Source: Coptis chinensis
Taxonomy: Eukaryota; Streptophyta; Magnoliopsida; Ranunculales; Ranunculaceae
Assembly (NCBI GenBank): GCA_015680905.1
Contig: CM027379.1
Location: forward strand, 90,171,501-90,235,500
Direction of reading: 5' to 3'
DNA: 64,000 nucleotides
In this document: piece after piece, positions 1 to 10,780 of the stretch
How positions within the stretch are numbered: the stretch's first letter is position 1
Layout: each line of letters opens with the position of its first letter
Translations under genes and position numbers: made by a program
The notes under the pieces: generated by a model
Seen by the model: only the letters and a program-made list of their open reading frames with translations
What the model was told of the DNA's origin: nothing
Database searches by the model: none

Positions 1-263
1 CTGCTTCTCACATGGGTGTCTATATATACTTGGAACTTTAAATCTTTTGGACTCCTTTTGATTTGATTTTTTGGAGTTCAAACTTTAATTTTTCTTTTGA
101 CTTTTTGGAAACATATTTATATTTTTCTTTGATTTTTATTTTTCTTTATGAAGCAAGTAACTGATTTTGAATTGGGACAAGTATTTTTTTTTTTCACATT
201 TCATCCTATTTCTCATACTTATCCTTTAGGTAGGGTTATTTTATTTGGGGTTTAATAGATGGG
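1..263 (-). other. 3' untranslated tail of element B1 (distal part)
   Basis: Non-coding. It matches the 3' tails of B2 (about 21800-22010) and B3 (about 28790-28905), including the shared words GAAGCAAGTAACTGA and GACAAGT. The match resumes at 9063, so this is the same B1 tail, interrupted by element A. The B1 3' LTR must lie left of the window. Confidence 0.8.
259..263. repeat. Target-site duplication of element A, left copy
   Basis: ATGGG immediately precedes the LTR start TGACAAGC. The same five bases follow the right LTR at 9058-9062. Confidence 0.93.
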
Positions 264-1881
264 TGACAAGCTTCTTTTTATGTATGAGATGAGATGGTAT
301 ATGGATGATGTTAGATAGATGATGGCCGTTGAACAAAATAGAAGCGTATCAAAACCTAATTATCCCTTAATAAGTAAAGGATAAGTAGGGTATCGTTCCA
401 CTTTTAAGTGTATGTTTATATGAAAGACATGACTAGAAAGGGGGTTTGAGGGATTGAAAACTATTATTATAGATATTGTAGATTCTAATGCTAAACTAAA
501 CTAAACTAAACTAAACTAAACTAAACTATTGAGAATTTATAAGAGAGGGAATTCAAGAGATTAGAATCTACAATTACTTTTGATCTATGACCTTCTGCTT
601 CATGGTTGTTCTTACAAGTAGACTACAATTAGGCAATCGAGCGAGTGCCGATGCCCTCTTGGACGAAACATCGTTAACGAATAACTCTACTTAAGGTTGT
701 TCCTATGTTCATGTTACTAATATCTTCTTTCCTTTTATGTGAGCTTGGGTAGTTATTCAATGAATCACCATCTAAAGCAAACACATGGAATACTTTCCTT
801 ACTCTAAAACACTACACAACTAGAAGAAAAGTAGAGAACAATAGTATAATATTCAATTACAATAAATAAAACCCAATTCTAGCATTATATTCAATTACAA
901 TGAATAAAAGCATGTCACTAGCAAATATTCAATTGCAATAAATAAAACCCTAAACTAGCATGATATTCGATTGAAATAAATAAAAACCTTAATCTATACT
1001 TCCATCCCCTGGTCTGGGCAATGGAACTAATAACTAAAAACATAAAGAACTAACTTGATTGAAGAATACCATGAACCAGAAGAATCATTAAACCTTAAGC
1101 ACTGGCTTCATCTCCTTCCTTGAAGGAGAAGATTAGCCTTTCATAAAGAAGGAAAAACACATAAAACGAGAAGAAAAAGAGTCGAAGAACATAATACTAG
1201 AAAAACTAATTTATTAAGACTCACCTAGTTAAAACCGATCTTTTATTATTAATCTCTCTCTGCCTCAAGTTATGGAGACAAGAATATAAGTGAATTGGCA
1301 AATTACATGAGGCACTTAGGTCCTCTATTTATAGAGGTTACAATGAGCTCTAGAAGCATTCCAAACCGTCATTTGTTTCCTAATACAAATATACTTCTTT
1401 CAGAGTCCAACTTCGTCTCCAAAACGGAGAAGAAATTGGCTACAGTGTGGATCCATGCATCTGGAAGCACTACTCATGCATCTCAGATGGGATCAATGCG
1501 TCTGGACGCTCGATCCATGCGTCCCAGACACGTAAGCCTATTTTGTCTTTTCTACTCTATCCTTCTATCCTCTTTTGCGGGCTTTGGTCTAAGCAACGAA
1601 TCTTTTGGCCTTGGGCTTCCAAATAGGGTTTAAAATAGGTCCAAGTCGCATCTTTAATAGCTCCAATTCCTTGGCCTTCTCCATGATTGTCCACGAGCTT
1701 CCCATGTGATCTTTAATGCTCCGAATTGCTCCGTTTTACCCCTTTTTCTATAATATTCTACAAAACTCTCTTTTTCACGTGTAGAATCATAAAACATAAC
1801 TTACAAACACTATTAGTCCACTAAGATGGCTAAACAAGAGGCATAATCGAGAGTTAAATAGCATTTTTTGAGCACTTATCA
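264..1881 (-). repeat. 3' LTR of element A
   Basis: 1618 bp direct repeat of 7525-9057. It starts TGACAAGCTTC and ends GCACTTATCA on the plus strand, giving the usual TG...CA. It is about 85 bp longer than its partner, mainly from an extra AT-rich stretch near 930-985 and extra short repeats near 1450-1530. Confidence 0.92.
491..525. repeat. (CTAAA)7 microsatellite inside the A LTR
   Basis: Seven perfect CTAAA units. The partner LTR has three units at the same place (from about 7754). The truncated LTRs of A' begin inside this repeat (as TTTAG). Confidence 0.95.
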
Positions 1882-1912
1882 CAACTCCCAACTAGCCTTT
1901 TGCTAGTCTCTT
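1882..1912 (-). promoter_or_regulatory. Polypurine tract region of element A
   Basis: On the minus strand the sequence directly upstream of the 3' LTR reads GGCTAGTTGGGAGTTG and then TGATAAGTGC, the LTR start. It resembles the Athila-type signature GACAAGCAAAAG...TTGGGGG, somewhat degraded. Confidence 0.7.
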
Positions 1913-3620
1913 AGGAAATAAGATAAAAAAAAAATAGATAAGTGATCAAAATCACATCCTAATAACAAAAAATAAAACCTAACTCATTTTCGCAGGCATT
2001 GCAATTGCATTTACCATATGCAGACTTTAAACCTTTAAGTTCCCCAAAAAGGACGAGTTATAGTCTCGTGATGGTTTTCAGGTGATATACCCACAAAATC
2101 AATCAATAGCATGTTCAAGAATGATAGTATTTTTCAGAGAGAGAAATTCCTTACCCACTTAGTGCTTACTCCAACAGATAGTCTCCATTGCTAACTACAT
2201 TGCTATAAAGACTCATAAATTATGATGGGAGATAGTAAAAATTGACAAAATTCTCAATCAAGGCTTATTTGTGTACTCAGTCAATCTCCTATACTTTCCT
2301 ATCTAAGAAACGGAATCCCTAGTTTACCATAGGTAGATAATCTCGACTTTCAATCCTCATCGGTCATACTCTTAGAAAAGAATCTCTCAGAAGATGGTCT
2401 ACTATTTTACCTCATGTATGTGGGGAAAAGAATAATGAATACGAACATCCCACATACTACCTTGAAAAACGGACTTATGGATGAAATTAGTCTCATGGAA
2501 AGAATGTCAATCACATATGAAGTGTCGGGTCCTTCACTTTAGCTTCCTCTTACCTATTCTAGGCTTTTTACCATACTGTAGTGATAAGTCATGGGTTGTA
2601 ACTTGGCTTGGGTATTGGTTTATGAAAGAAAGGTAAAAAGGATTCAAATGTTGTTTATGAAAAACACTAAGAGTTTTGCTTCTTCCTTTGGAAGATTTCT
2701 TCAAATTCTATATTGTAGAGAAAACTCTTCCTTTGTCTTAGCTTTTCCATCCATTCTGTTCATTTTTTTTTTTTTTTTTTTGGTATATCCTTGATTAGTA
2801 CTGGATATGCTTGTTTTCCACTAGCTTCTTTCACTTAGAACAGAATGATGGTCTTCATTGTATCTCTATGGTATTTCCTTTTAATCTTCCTTTTGTGCTA
2901 TTTCTTCCGCTTTGTGCCCCTCGTATTCTCATAAACATATGGGTATGGCTGATAAAGATTTTGGCTATACTCCTTGTCTGGAGTTGGGTAAAGGGTAAAG
3001 GGTTTTATGAAAGAAAATGGCTTATTGTAAGGCTCAAAAGGGTTTAACATGATGGTCCTACTAGGTGGGATAAATGCTGAATGGGTTCACTACTTGACTT
3101 ATCAGTATGATACTCTGCTTCGAATAGACTACAAAACCTAATGGCTATCTCCCCAGTTGATGTCACTTCGTGATTAACCAAATCAACAAATAATGAGACT
3201 ATATTACAACAACATAAATAACTAAAAGATGTTGAGTCACTAAGACTCGGATTTTTCGTAAGAACTCTCCAAAGAATGGGTATAAAGTTCAAGTCTTACG
3301 GGCTAAGTCTAAAAATTCTACTTCCAGTTTAATAGGGGTTTAAATTTCTTTTCTAGCAAAAGTACACAAAACTGACCAAGTACTATGGTGGTGCCTTGAT
3401 AAAGAATTCTATCAACAAGAACTATGTCTGAGCATAATAAATAGTCTAAGCGGTAATGAAATCAACAATATTAACTATCTATCAAACTCAACACTAAGCA
3501 GTATAGAATCTATATCCCAGACTCATCATTAAAATTCATTTTTTCTCATCTTCTATTGATATAGAAACAAAAATATTTTTTGTTTTGAAAACTAATTTTT
3601 GAAATTCATTTCTCAAGTAC
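1913..3620 (-). other. 3' untranslated region of element A, related to the B-element tail
   Basis: No coding region is convincing here. The stretch near 1980-2110 is clearly homologous to the 3' tails of B2 (about 21120-21230) and B3 (about 28020-28130), although the coding parts of A and B are very different. The stretch 2300-3500 holds only short chance ORFs and an 18-20 base T run near 2766. Confidence 0.7.
2053..2069. promoter_or_regulatory. Conserved hairpin ACGAG-N7-CTCGT in the A 3' tail
   Basis: Perfect 5-bp stem with a 7-nt loop. The same stem is found at 21188-21204 (B2) and 28091-28107 (B3), in the same position relative to the 3' LTR. It may be an RNA structure used in packaging or 3' processing; that role is inference. 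Confidence 0.55.
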
Positions 3621-3660
3621 ACCCTCCCCCAACTTAACATATGCATTGTCCTCAATGTAT
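3621..3660 (-). promoter_or_regulatory. Second, internal polypurine signature of element A
   Basis: Read on the minus strand: ACATTGAGGACAATGC, then TTAAGTTGGGGGAGGGTG. This is the classic Athila/Tat signature that normally sits next to the 3' LTR, but here it lies 1.7 kb inside, just after the last coding segment. It is also present in A' at 63320-63358. Confidence 0.75.
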
Positions 3661-3825
3661 AGAAATTAAGTAAATGAAATGAATGAGAAAAAGAGAAGAT
3701 GTTACTATTGATGTCGAATATCAAAATTAATCCAAAAAATAAGAACATTTCCTTTTACCAAGTTTTTTTTTTTTTTTTGTTAGGTCTTTATATGTCAGAT
3801 CCCTAAGACTATATATCATGCATTA

Positions 3826-4262
3826 TCAATTTGGAGTGAGGAGATCAGATTTTCTTACCCAAATTAGACGAATGTTTGGAGGACGAGGAGGTCTCATCTT
3901 GTGGGTTGTCAAAAATACTTCTTGATATGCCGGAAAGATTGCTGGTGAAGTTGCTTCTCTACCTTGAACTATTTCAGGTCTGATGATTGTGTGATAGGCC
4001 TTATGGTTCCTCTGTGTAGAAGATTGATGAAAATCTTTCTTTTTAACAGGACAATAGTATCTAATGTGCCCTTTACCACCACAATAATGACAATGGATGT
4101 CTGGCTGACTACGCTCAAGGTGGGTGGTAGACTGGTACACATCTCTCGTTCAGACAATGATGGTGTAGAAGAAGCTTCAGGAGTGCAATTCTTCTTATCA
4201 ATATTGTCCACTTTCTGCTTCAGAAGACTCATTTCAGTTTCTAGATTCTGTTGTTTTTCCAA
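3826..4262 (-). pseudogene. Element A 3' coding segment: coiled coil plus CCHC zinc knuckle
   Basis: The minus strand shows a heptad-rich start (LETEMSLLKQKVDNIDKK), a Ser/Thr-rich linker, then a canonical CX2CX4HX4C knuckle (CHYCGGKGHIRYYC) followed by a basic tail and WVRKSDLL. Knuckle and WVRK tail look more like the gag end of Ty1/copia elements than the Athila gag, which has its own knuckle further upstream in A. It lies downstream of protease, where other Athila elements have RT. The reading is broken. A' carries the same segment at 62711-63120. Likely role, inferred: an extra nucleic-acid-binding gag-like module. Confidence 0.65.
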
Positions 4263-4274
4263 AACTTCTTTAAG

Positions 4275-5408
4275 CTAATTCTCTAGAAACTGATTTTTCT
4301 GGTTAGAAGTTTGTTGTTCATCCTTAAATGTAGAGTTCATCTTCTCAAGATATGATATTCCCTCTATCAGTTTTCCATTCTGCTCACTTAAATCCAATAT
4401 TTTTTGCAGAGATTCCAAGAACATGGCTAGGAACGCCTCTGTGGTGGGGTTCTCAGGTTCATCACAGTTTTCTATAGATTGAGCACTCTCAATTATATCT
4501 TCGAATGGGAAGGATTCTTGTATTATGCTATCAAGGAAATACACCTCTCGACCTTCGTTTTCATCACAATCCTTATGCAATAGGTGAAAGATATTTATGT
4601 CCATGGACATCTTACCAACGTTGATCTTCATTTCACCATTGTGACAATTTATCAAAGCTTTTGCGGTAGCGAGGAAAGGTCGGCCTAGAATAATTGGAAT
4701 TTTATCAAAGGCCTCCTGGGTGTCTATCACAATGAAATCCACTAGATAGTAGAAATCGGCTACTTGAAATAGAACATCCTCAACTATGCCTCTGGGAATC
4801 TTGGTAGAACGGTCAGCTAACTTCAATTTGACTTTTGTAGGCTTTAGGCTCTCCAGACCCAATGCTTGGTACACATGATATGGCAAGAGATTAACACTAG
4901 CACCAAGGTCTAAATGAGCATTACCTGTGAATTTTTCTCCTATCTTGCATGATATTGTAGGACTTCCTAGATCTTTGAGCTTATTTGGAGCTTCGATGGA
5001 TAATAGATGTTGTTTGTCCAAATTTGCTTTGGCTTTGGAATGAGTACTTCTCTTTATGTTGCATGCATCCTTCAAGAATTGGGCATACGATGGCAACTGC
5101 TTGATCGCTTTGAGAAATGGGATATTGATGTTATCTTTCTCAAATGCCTCCTTCATCTCTAAAAATTGCTTGTCCATTTTGCTTTGAGCATAAAACATAG
5201 GAAAAGGTGCCTTTGGTACAAACACATCAGCATGTGTCTGCTCTTCTTTCTCTTTGGCATTCTTACATATCTTGTCTTGTTCATCTTGACAATTAGGAGT
5301 GGAAAAGATTTCCCCCACTTTCTTTTGAGCTTCATTTGAAATCTTGACCGATTGCTTTGTAGCAATGTCATCATGAGAGGGTACGTCAACCTTGTTGTCT
5401 ATCTTCAA
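4275..5408 (-). CDS. Element A protease region (retropepsin-like)
   Basis: 377-codon open stretch. The N-terminal third is Lys/Glu-rich linker with KAPFPMFYAQSK and IKQLPSYAQFLKD, typical of the gag-protease junction of Athila elements. The aspartic protease core follows: LDLGASVNLLPYHVY (active-site loop), LADRSTKIPRGIVEDV and IPIILGRPFLATA (flap and C-terminal loop). A 100-residue acidic, coiled-coil-prone tail follows. The protease would cut the Gag polyprotein in cytoplasmic particles. It is immediately followed on the same strand by the coiled-coil/knuckle segment; no RT follows. Confidence 0.8.
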   Translation of the reverse strand: MKIDNKVDVPSHDDIATKQSVKISNEAQKKVGEIFSTPNCQDEQDKICKNAKEKEEQTHADVFVPKAPFPMFYAQSKMDKQFLEMKEAFEKDNINIPFLKAIKQLPSYAQFLKDACNIKRSTHSKAKANLDKQHLLSIEAPNKLKDLGSPTISCKIGEKFTGNAHLDLGASVNLLPYHVYQALGLESLKPTKVKLKLADRSTKIPRGIVEDVLFQVADFYYLVDFIVIDTQEAFDKIPIILGRPFLATAKALINCHNGEMKINVGKMSMDINIFHLLHKDCDENEGREVYFLDSIIQESFPFEDIIESAQSIENCDEPENPTTEAFLAMFLESLQKILDLSEQNGKLIEGISYLEKMNSTFKDEQQTSNQKNQFLEN

Positions 5409-6926
5409 TCTCGACCCGAGTAGTAATGGCGAGTGACGATCATGGAGGTGATCAGTATTAGAAGTTGTCCCAATGTGGCATACATCTTAACTCATCGAAA
5501 TCGGTTCTAATAAGCTAGGTTGAGTGGCTTGTGTCTTTATAGACAAAGCAGTAGTGAGTTGGTCGACCTTAGCTTCTAGAGACTCCATTCTAGAACATTG
5601 ACTTGCCTGAGATTGCTGGAGATTGAGCTGAGACTGTGCAAGAAGCTCTAGAACACTTTCAAACTTCTGATTTTTCTGTGATAGCAAAGTAATAGCATTC
5701 TCCAGGTTGGCAAGTGCGGCATAATTTCTCCTAAGTATCGGGCACTAACTCTTCCACTTGTATTTGGAATCATTGGAGTATAATTGTTGTTAAGGAACCA
5801 ACTGTGAAGCTTGACTTGTCTGTGGAATATAACTTTGATCTTGAGAACCTGGGGGTCTAGTGTTCTGTCTCCAATAATTACCTTGAAAGTTATTACCACA
5901 TTGGTTGGGCCTCTGAAATGAGTTCACATTATATTCTCCAACTAATGCATGTTGATAGTAACCAGGACACTCTAGAGTTGCATGGGAAGTGTCTGAACAA
6001 ACTTCACAGTATCGGTTAGCTTGCATGACTAGGAGAGATTTAGCTTGAGACTTGTTGATCTTGGATGGATTCATAGAGAACTGATTGAATTTCTTACTTA
6101 AAGTTTCAATGCTGGTGGCCAGGCTGGCCAATGTAGACTTCAGTTCTTGATCTGATTGTTCATGTGCTTGGTAACCAAATTGCTTTGGCTCCCCCTCCAT
6201 GCTACCGACATCCTCATTGCTAGTAGTCCATTGTTGTGTTTCTTCAGCTAAATTCTCGAGAAAGTTGTAAGCTTCCTCTCCATCCATTGATGTAAACTTG
6301 CCTTTGTGCATGCATCGACCGTATCATCCGCTTGTTCATAGTAAAAAGTCCTCGAAAAAAAAAATGAGCGGTGTGCTCTTATCATAACCATGATGTGGAC
6401 ATGAGACTAGCAGATTATTAAATTTCTCCCAACTTTGATGATATTCTTCTTCCACCTTCCCTTTGAAATTGCGATGAAACTGGCTGGCATGATGGCATGG
6501 CGGGGTAGGTAGAACTTGTTCATAAACTTTGTTCTCAACTTCTCTCGGTTGTGTATTGAATTGATCGGTACCAGGCGGTTAACCATTCAGAGGCTTTACC
6601 TTCGAGTGAGAGCGGAAAAAGAATCAACTTGATACTCTCATCTTTGATATTTTGGTTCTTGAATGTTCTGGGGGATGGATAGAAATTTGTTCATGTGAAC
6701 ATATGCTGAACATTATGCGAACCATTGAACTTTGGAAGCATAGAGATTCCGATGCTCTAAGTTCAAACTAGTTAGCTTCTGTCTCTGGAAAAACAATACT
6801 GCTGGGTGGGTCTCCAATGATTGGCGAATAGAAATTGCTCAGCTTCTTCCTTTGTTGTGCTTGCATGGGTGGGATAGCTTTAGGATTATTCATTTCCGTA
6901 ACACCTCCATCATTGCGTTCGGACAT
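5409..6926 (-). pseudogene. Element A gag
   Basis: Minus-strand gag. The upstream half matches the A' gag at 24733 and 59968, which contains the Retrotrans_gag core (LSLEGKASEWLTA, LRTKFMNKFYPPQKT). Further on come MHKGKFTSMDGEEAYNFLEN, an Athila-type knuckle CEVCSDTSHATLEC (CX2CX4HX4C), a Gln/Asn-rich stretch, and a coiled coil (MESLEAKVDQLTTAL). The start near 6926 is the first in-frame ATG beside the matching peptide ERNDGGVTE; A' starts further upstream. Broken by multiple interruptions. Confidence 0.75.
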
Positions 6927-7509
6927 TGTATCAATCCTGTTTAGTATTCTTGCTATGCAAAGATGATGAAAACTATCCTACTATGCTTGAATGCAATTAA
7001 ACTAATATGCAACTATTCTAAGTTATAATAAAATGCAAAACTACTTTCCTTCAACTGGGTTAGGCTTTGCCGCTAGTATCTCGCCCGTTGTCTAAAGCTG
7101 TCTCTTTTAGGGTTATGGTGAATCACTTGGATTGCTTAAGTACCACGACCCACAGACGATAGTCGGTTTGTCAATATTTAGACAAAAAACACTAGAGTTT
7201 GATGTTTCGCTATGTTGGCTTACAACTTCAATTGTTGAAAAGGTCCTAAATGCAATTATACTAGAAAGTAATAAAACTAAACTACGATGCAACTATACTA
7301 AGAAAGCAATAAAACTAAACTACGATGCAACTATACTAAGAATGAAATAAAAAGAATGAAGATTCGACTAACATGGATGGTAGATATTGTCTTCAAGATG
7401 TCCTTCAAGCTTCTTTCTTTCTCAAAAGGATGGATGATGCGGTTAAAATTACCTCAAGATCCAAAATTCTAATCTTGGAAGAAAATGTTAAACATAAACA
7501 ACTTAAAAT
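6927..7509 (-). other. 5' leader of element A
   Basis: Non-coding stretch between the primer-binding site and gag. It matches the A' leader (24154-24732). Short AACTAAACTACGATGCAACT-like units repeat near 7260-7350. Confidence 0.75.
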
Positions 7510-7522
7510 GGCAGCGGCACCA
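7510..7522 (-). promoter_or_regulatory. Primer-binding site of element A
   Basis: Minus strand TGGTGCCGCTGCC begins two bases after the 5' LTR end. The better copy in A' (TGGTGCCGCTGTCGGGGA) matches the plant Athila-type site, thought to pair with the 3' end of a tRNA of the Asp type. Confidence 0.75.
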
Positions 7523-7524
7523 TT

Positions 7525-9057
7525 TGACAAGCTTCTTTTTGTGTATGAGATGAGATGGTATATGGATGATGTAGATAGATGATGGTTGCTGAACAAAATA
7601 GAAGCGTATCAAAACCTAATTATCCCTCAATAAGTAAAGGATGAGTAGGGTATCGTTCCACTTTTAAGTGTATGTTTATATGAAGGACAGGACTGGAAAA
7701 AGGGATTTGAGGGATTAAAAACTATTATTATAGATATTGTAGATTCTAATGCTAAACTAAACTAAACTAAACTATTGAGAATTTATAAGAGAGAGAATTC
7801 AAGAGATTAAAATCCACCAATACTTTTGATTTATGACCTTCTGCTTCATGGTTGTTCTTACAAGTAGACTACAATTAGGCAATCCAGCGAGTGCCGATGC
7901 CTTCTTGGACGAAACATCGTTAGCGAATAACTCTACTTAAGGTTGTTCCTATGTTCATGTTACTAATATCTTATTTCCTTTTATGTGAGCTTGGGTACCT
8001 ATTCAATGAATCACCATCTAAGGCAAACACAAGGAATACTTCTCTTACTCTAAAACACTACACAACTAGAAGAAAAGTAGAGAACAATAGTATAATATTC
8101 AATTACAATAAATAAAACCCTATTCTAGCATTATATTCAATTGCAATAAATAAAAGCATGTCACTAGCAAATATTCAATTGCAATAAATAAAAATCTTAA
8201 TCTATACTTCCATCCCCTGGTCTGGGCAATGGACCTAATAACTAAAAACATAAAGAACTAACCTGATTGAAGAACACCATGAACTAGAAGAATCATTAAA
8301 CCTTAAGCACTGGCTTCATCTACTCCCTTGAAGGAGAAGATTAGCCTTCCATAAAGAAGGAAGAACACGAAGAACGAGAAGAAGAAGAGTTGAAGAACAT
8401 AAGACTAGAAAGACTAATTTATTAAGACTCAGCTAGTTAAAACCGATCTTTTATTATTAATCTCTTTCTGCCTCAAGTTCTGGAGACAAGAATATAAGTG
8501 AATTGGCAAATTACATGAGGCACTTAGGTCCTCTATTTATAGAGGTTACAATGAGCTCTAGAAGCATTCCAAATCGTCATTTGTTTCCTAATACAAATAG
8601 ACTTTTTTCAGAGTCCAACTTCGTCTCCAAAATGGAGAAGAAATTGGCTATAGTCCTATTCATGTGTCTCAGACGCGATCAATGCGTTTGGACGCTCGAT
8701 CCATGCGTCTACGCCTATTTTGTCTCTTCTGCTCTATCCTTCTATCCTCTTTTGTGGGCTTTGGTCCAAGCAACGAATCCTTTGGCCTTGGGCTTCCAAA
8801 TAGGCTTTAAAATAGGTCCAAGTCGCATCTTTAATAGCTCAAATTCCTTGGCCTTCTCCATGATTGTCCACGAGCTTCCCATATGATCTTTAATGCTCCA
8901 AATTGCTCCGTTTTACCCCTTTTCTCTAATATTCTACAAAACTCTCTTTTTCACGTGTAGAATCATAAAATATAACTTACAAACACTATTAGTCCACTAA
9001 GATGGCTAAACAAGAGGCATAATCGAGGGTTAAATAGCACTTTTTGAGCACTTATCA
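7525..9057 (-). repeat. 5' LTR of element A
   Basis: 1533 bp direct repeat of 264-1881 with the same TGACAAGC start and CTTATCA end. It is followed by the target duplication ATGGG. Confidence 0.92.
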
Positions 9058-9062
9058 ATGGG
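9058..9062. repeat. Target-site duplication of element A, right copy
   Basis: ATGGG, identical to 259-263. The uninterrupted site is visible in B2 (about 22007-22011) and B3 (28905-28909). Confidence 0.93.
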
Positions 9063-9831
9063 TAAAGAATTTTTGGTGAAAGTGAAATGTTTTATAAAAG
9101 GTTCAGTGGGGCGATTAGCGGTAAATTATACAGGTATGAATTTTTGGCTATGTCGATCCAAAGAAAGCCTAAATTCTTGCATAGGATTCGGATAGTGATC
9201 AAGTAAGTAGACGCGTGATTTTCTTTACTCGGAAAAACTACTCTTATGTGTTATACTCATAATTCACACATATCGAGGCTTTTTGGTTAGATTCTCACAG
9301 GATTGGTAATTTAAGTAAACTAACCGTGGATTTCAGAAACTTACTGCTATGTACATTCAATGATACTTAGTGCATGAATGCTCAAGAAAAGATGTAAAAA
9401 CTATTGTATACGTATTATCTTCAGTTTCTTAAGAACAAATCCTATTTTGAATGCTAATGTGAGATTTCTAGACAATTTTCATCATGAAACAAGATTTTTT
9501 CACAAAGTACATTTATTTAGAATAAAAACTATATACAACCCACAAGTTGCCTAATTTTTGCTACAGGGTTAAAGTACCCCCAAACAGAATGATGCTTAGT
9601 CCTCGAAGTATTAAGAGAAATAAACTACCTGAGAAATGTGAGCAAAATTAGGACTGGACATTTGCAACATAAATGTGTTATAACTAAATATATTATATAA
9701 AAAGGATAATGATAGCACACCAAACACAACTATATACAGTTACATATATATACATTGTCCGACTCAAATTTTACCAATCACTAGGTATTGGCTTTCTCTC
9801 ATCCTCTCGAGTGAAATGCATTTCCTTAGCA
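9063..9831 (-). other. 3' untranslated tail of element B1 (proximal part) with internal polypurine signature
   Basis: Continues from 263. Aligns with 22012-22799 of B2 and 28910-29664 of B3. At 9575-9612 the minus strand reads GAGGACTAAGC...TGTTTGGGGGTACTTT, an internal copy of the polypurine signature just downstream of ORF3. Confidence 0.8.
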
Positions 9832-10734
9832 TCACGTCAATATATAATGGTTTTCCAAATGGTGCTCCATTGTGGTGCCCCCTGATTCATTCAAATGTGC
9901 TAACATATCTTCGTCGTCAGGGAAATAGCGGAAGTACCTCAGGTACCGTGACGGTCGTCGCCATGCCCAAAATCTTAATGAACGAATAATTTTGTTCGCA
10001 GAGCACATAGAATCTACTTGAACCCAGTCGTTGAGAGTTACCAAAAACTGTGGGAATTGTGTCCTCATAATTCTGCATGAAGTTACAGGTAAAAGCAAAT
10101 ATTCGTGCTGAAAATTGTGAGCTCTTTCCAAATTAGAGATAACACAGTTTGTTATATCAAAGAGTGTATGACCTTTAGCAAGAGCATTGAAAACTACACA
10201 TGCAGTGTCATTGGCAATAGAAAAATGTCAATCTCTTATAATGTTTAGAAGTACAAACAACATCGTATTTCTCACATTCATGGTCATGCTCGCTAAGGAA
10301 ATGGCGATTTCTGGCCATCTGCCAGGTGCTGCTTCGTTTATTCATGCTAGATCATCACCTTATGTCTAGCGAAAATGAGGCCATGAAAATGATCGGTATG
10401 AATTCTGGCTAATGTATGACCATGTTGTTACTGGCTGGTGATAAGGCAGATCCAAATTTAGGGCAATCGTTGTCTTAGAGAAAATATGTTGTGTGTCCCC
10501 AACTGTGATTATGAACCCATCTAGGACGAAACTGTGTTCATGGTTGAATGCTTGTGTGTCTTCCATATTTGCATAAAAGTATGTAACCAAACTTGGAGAA
10601 TAAGTTTGGTTCGGTGAAAGAAGTAGGGAAGACCACCCAATGTTGGTGATGTAGTCACGGAAGTAAAGGCCATAAGCTGGGGAGTCCATCATAGCCTAGA
10701 AAGATTGCTCAGGAATGATTTTTGGAGCTTCCAT
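9832..10734 (-). pseudogene. B1 ORF3: plant-transposon-associated domain protein, broken
   Basis: The minus-strand start MEAPKIIPEQSF is shared in kind with B3 (MVPPKIIPEQSF). Then come YSPSLVTYFYANMED, a hydrophobic FVLDGFIITVGDTQ, LNLDLPYHQP, an internal segment around AMLFVLLN in the B3 relative, and ERAHNFQHEYLLLPVTS. The order (LVxxFYxN, a G-x-x-x strand, IxxxLxLP, then a later helical block) resembles the domain I know as PF20167-like 'putative plant transposon protein', seen in Athila-type ORFs. The assignment is by eye. Function unknown; it occupies the env-like position but I see no signal peptide or clear fusion protein features. Broken in more than one place. Confidence 0.6.
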
Positions 10735-10773
10735 GCTTGATGAAGATGATCCTTGTTGGAGTAGAGAGATGTG

Positions 10774-10780
10774 ATTTATA
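10774..10780 (-). promoter_or_regulatory. TATA box upstream of B1 ORF3
   Basis: Minus strand CTATAAATCACATCTCTC, about 40 nt before the ORF3 ATG at 10734. Same core as the boxes before ORF2 and the micro-protein. Confidence 0.5.

Larger units (their letters stand above)
264..9057 (-). mobile_element. Element A: full-length gag-protease-only LTR retrotransposon (Athila/Tat-like), nested in B1
   Basis: It is 8.8 kb and lies on the minus strand. It has two long direct repeats (TGACAAGC...CTTATCA), a primer-binding site beside the right LTR, a purine-rich tract beside the left LTR and a perfect 5-bp target duplication. The 5.6 kb interior encodes gag, protease and a coiled-coil/zinc-knuckle segment. 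No reverse transcriptase, RNase H or integrase can be recognised, so it is non-autonomous. The ends look whole; the coding region carries several breaks. The LTRs differ by a few percent plus some length changes, which suggests an insertion of the order of one to a few million years. A plus-strand relative lies at 23869-26465 and 59104-64000. Confidence 0.9.

Noticed and set aside
491-525. (CTAAA)n as interstitial telomere repeat
   Set aside because: Plant telomere repeat is TTTAGGG; the GG is missing, and the run is part of an LTR.
1295-1633. 112-codon plus-strand ORF
   Set aside because: Lies inside the A LTR; the partner LTR version differs in length and reading, with no domain.
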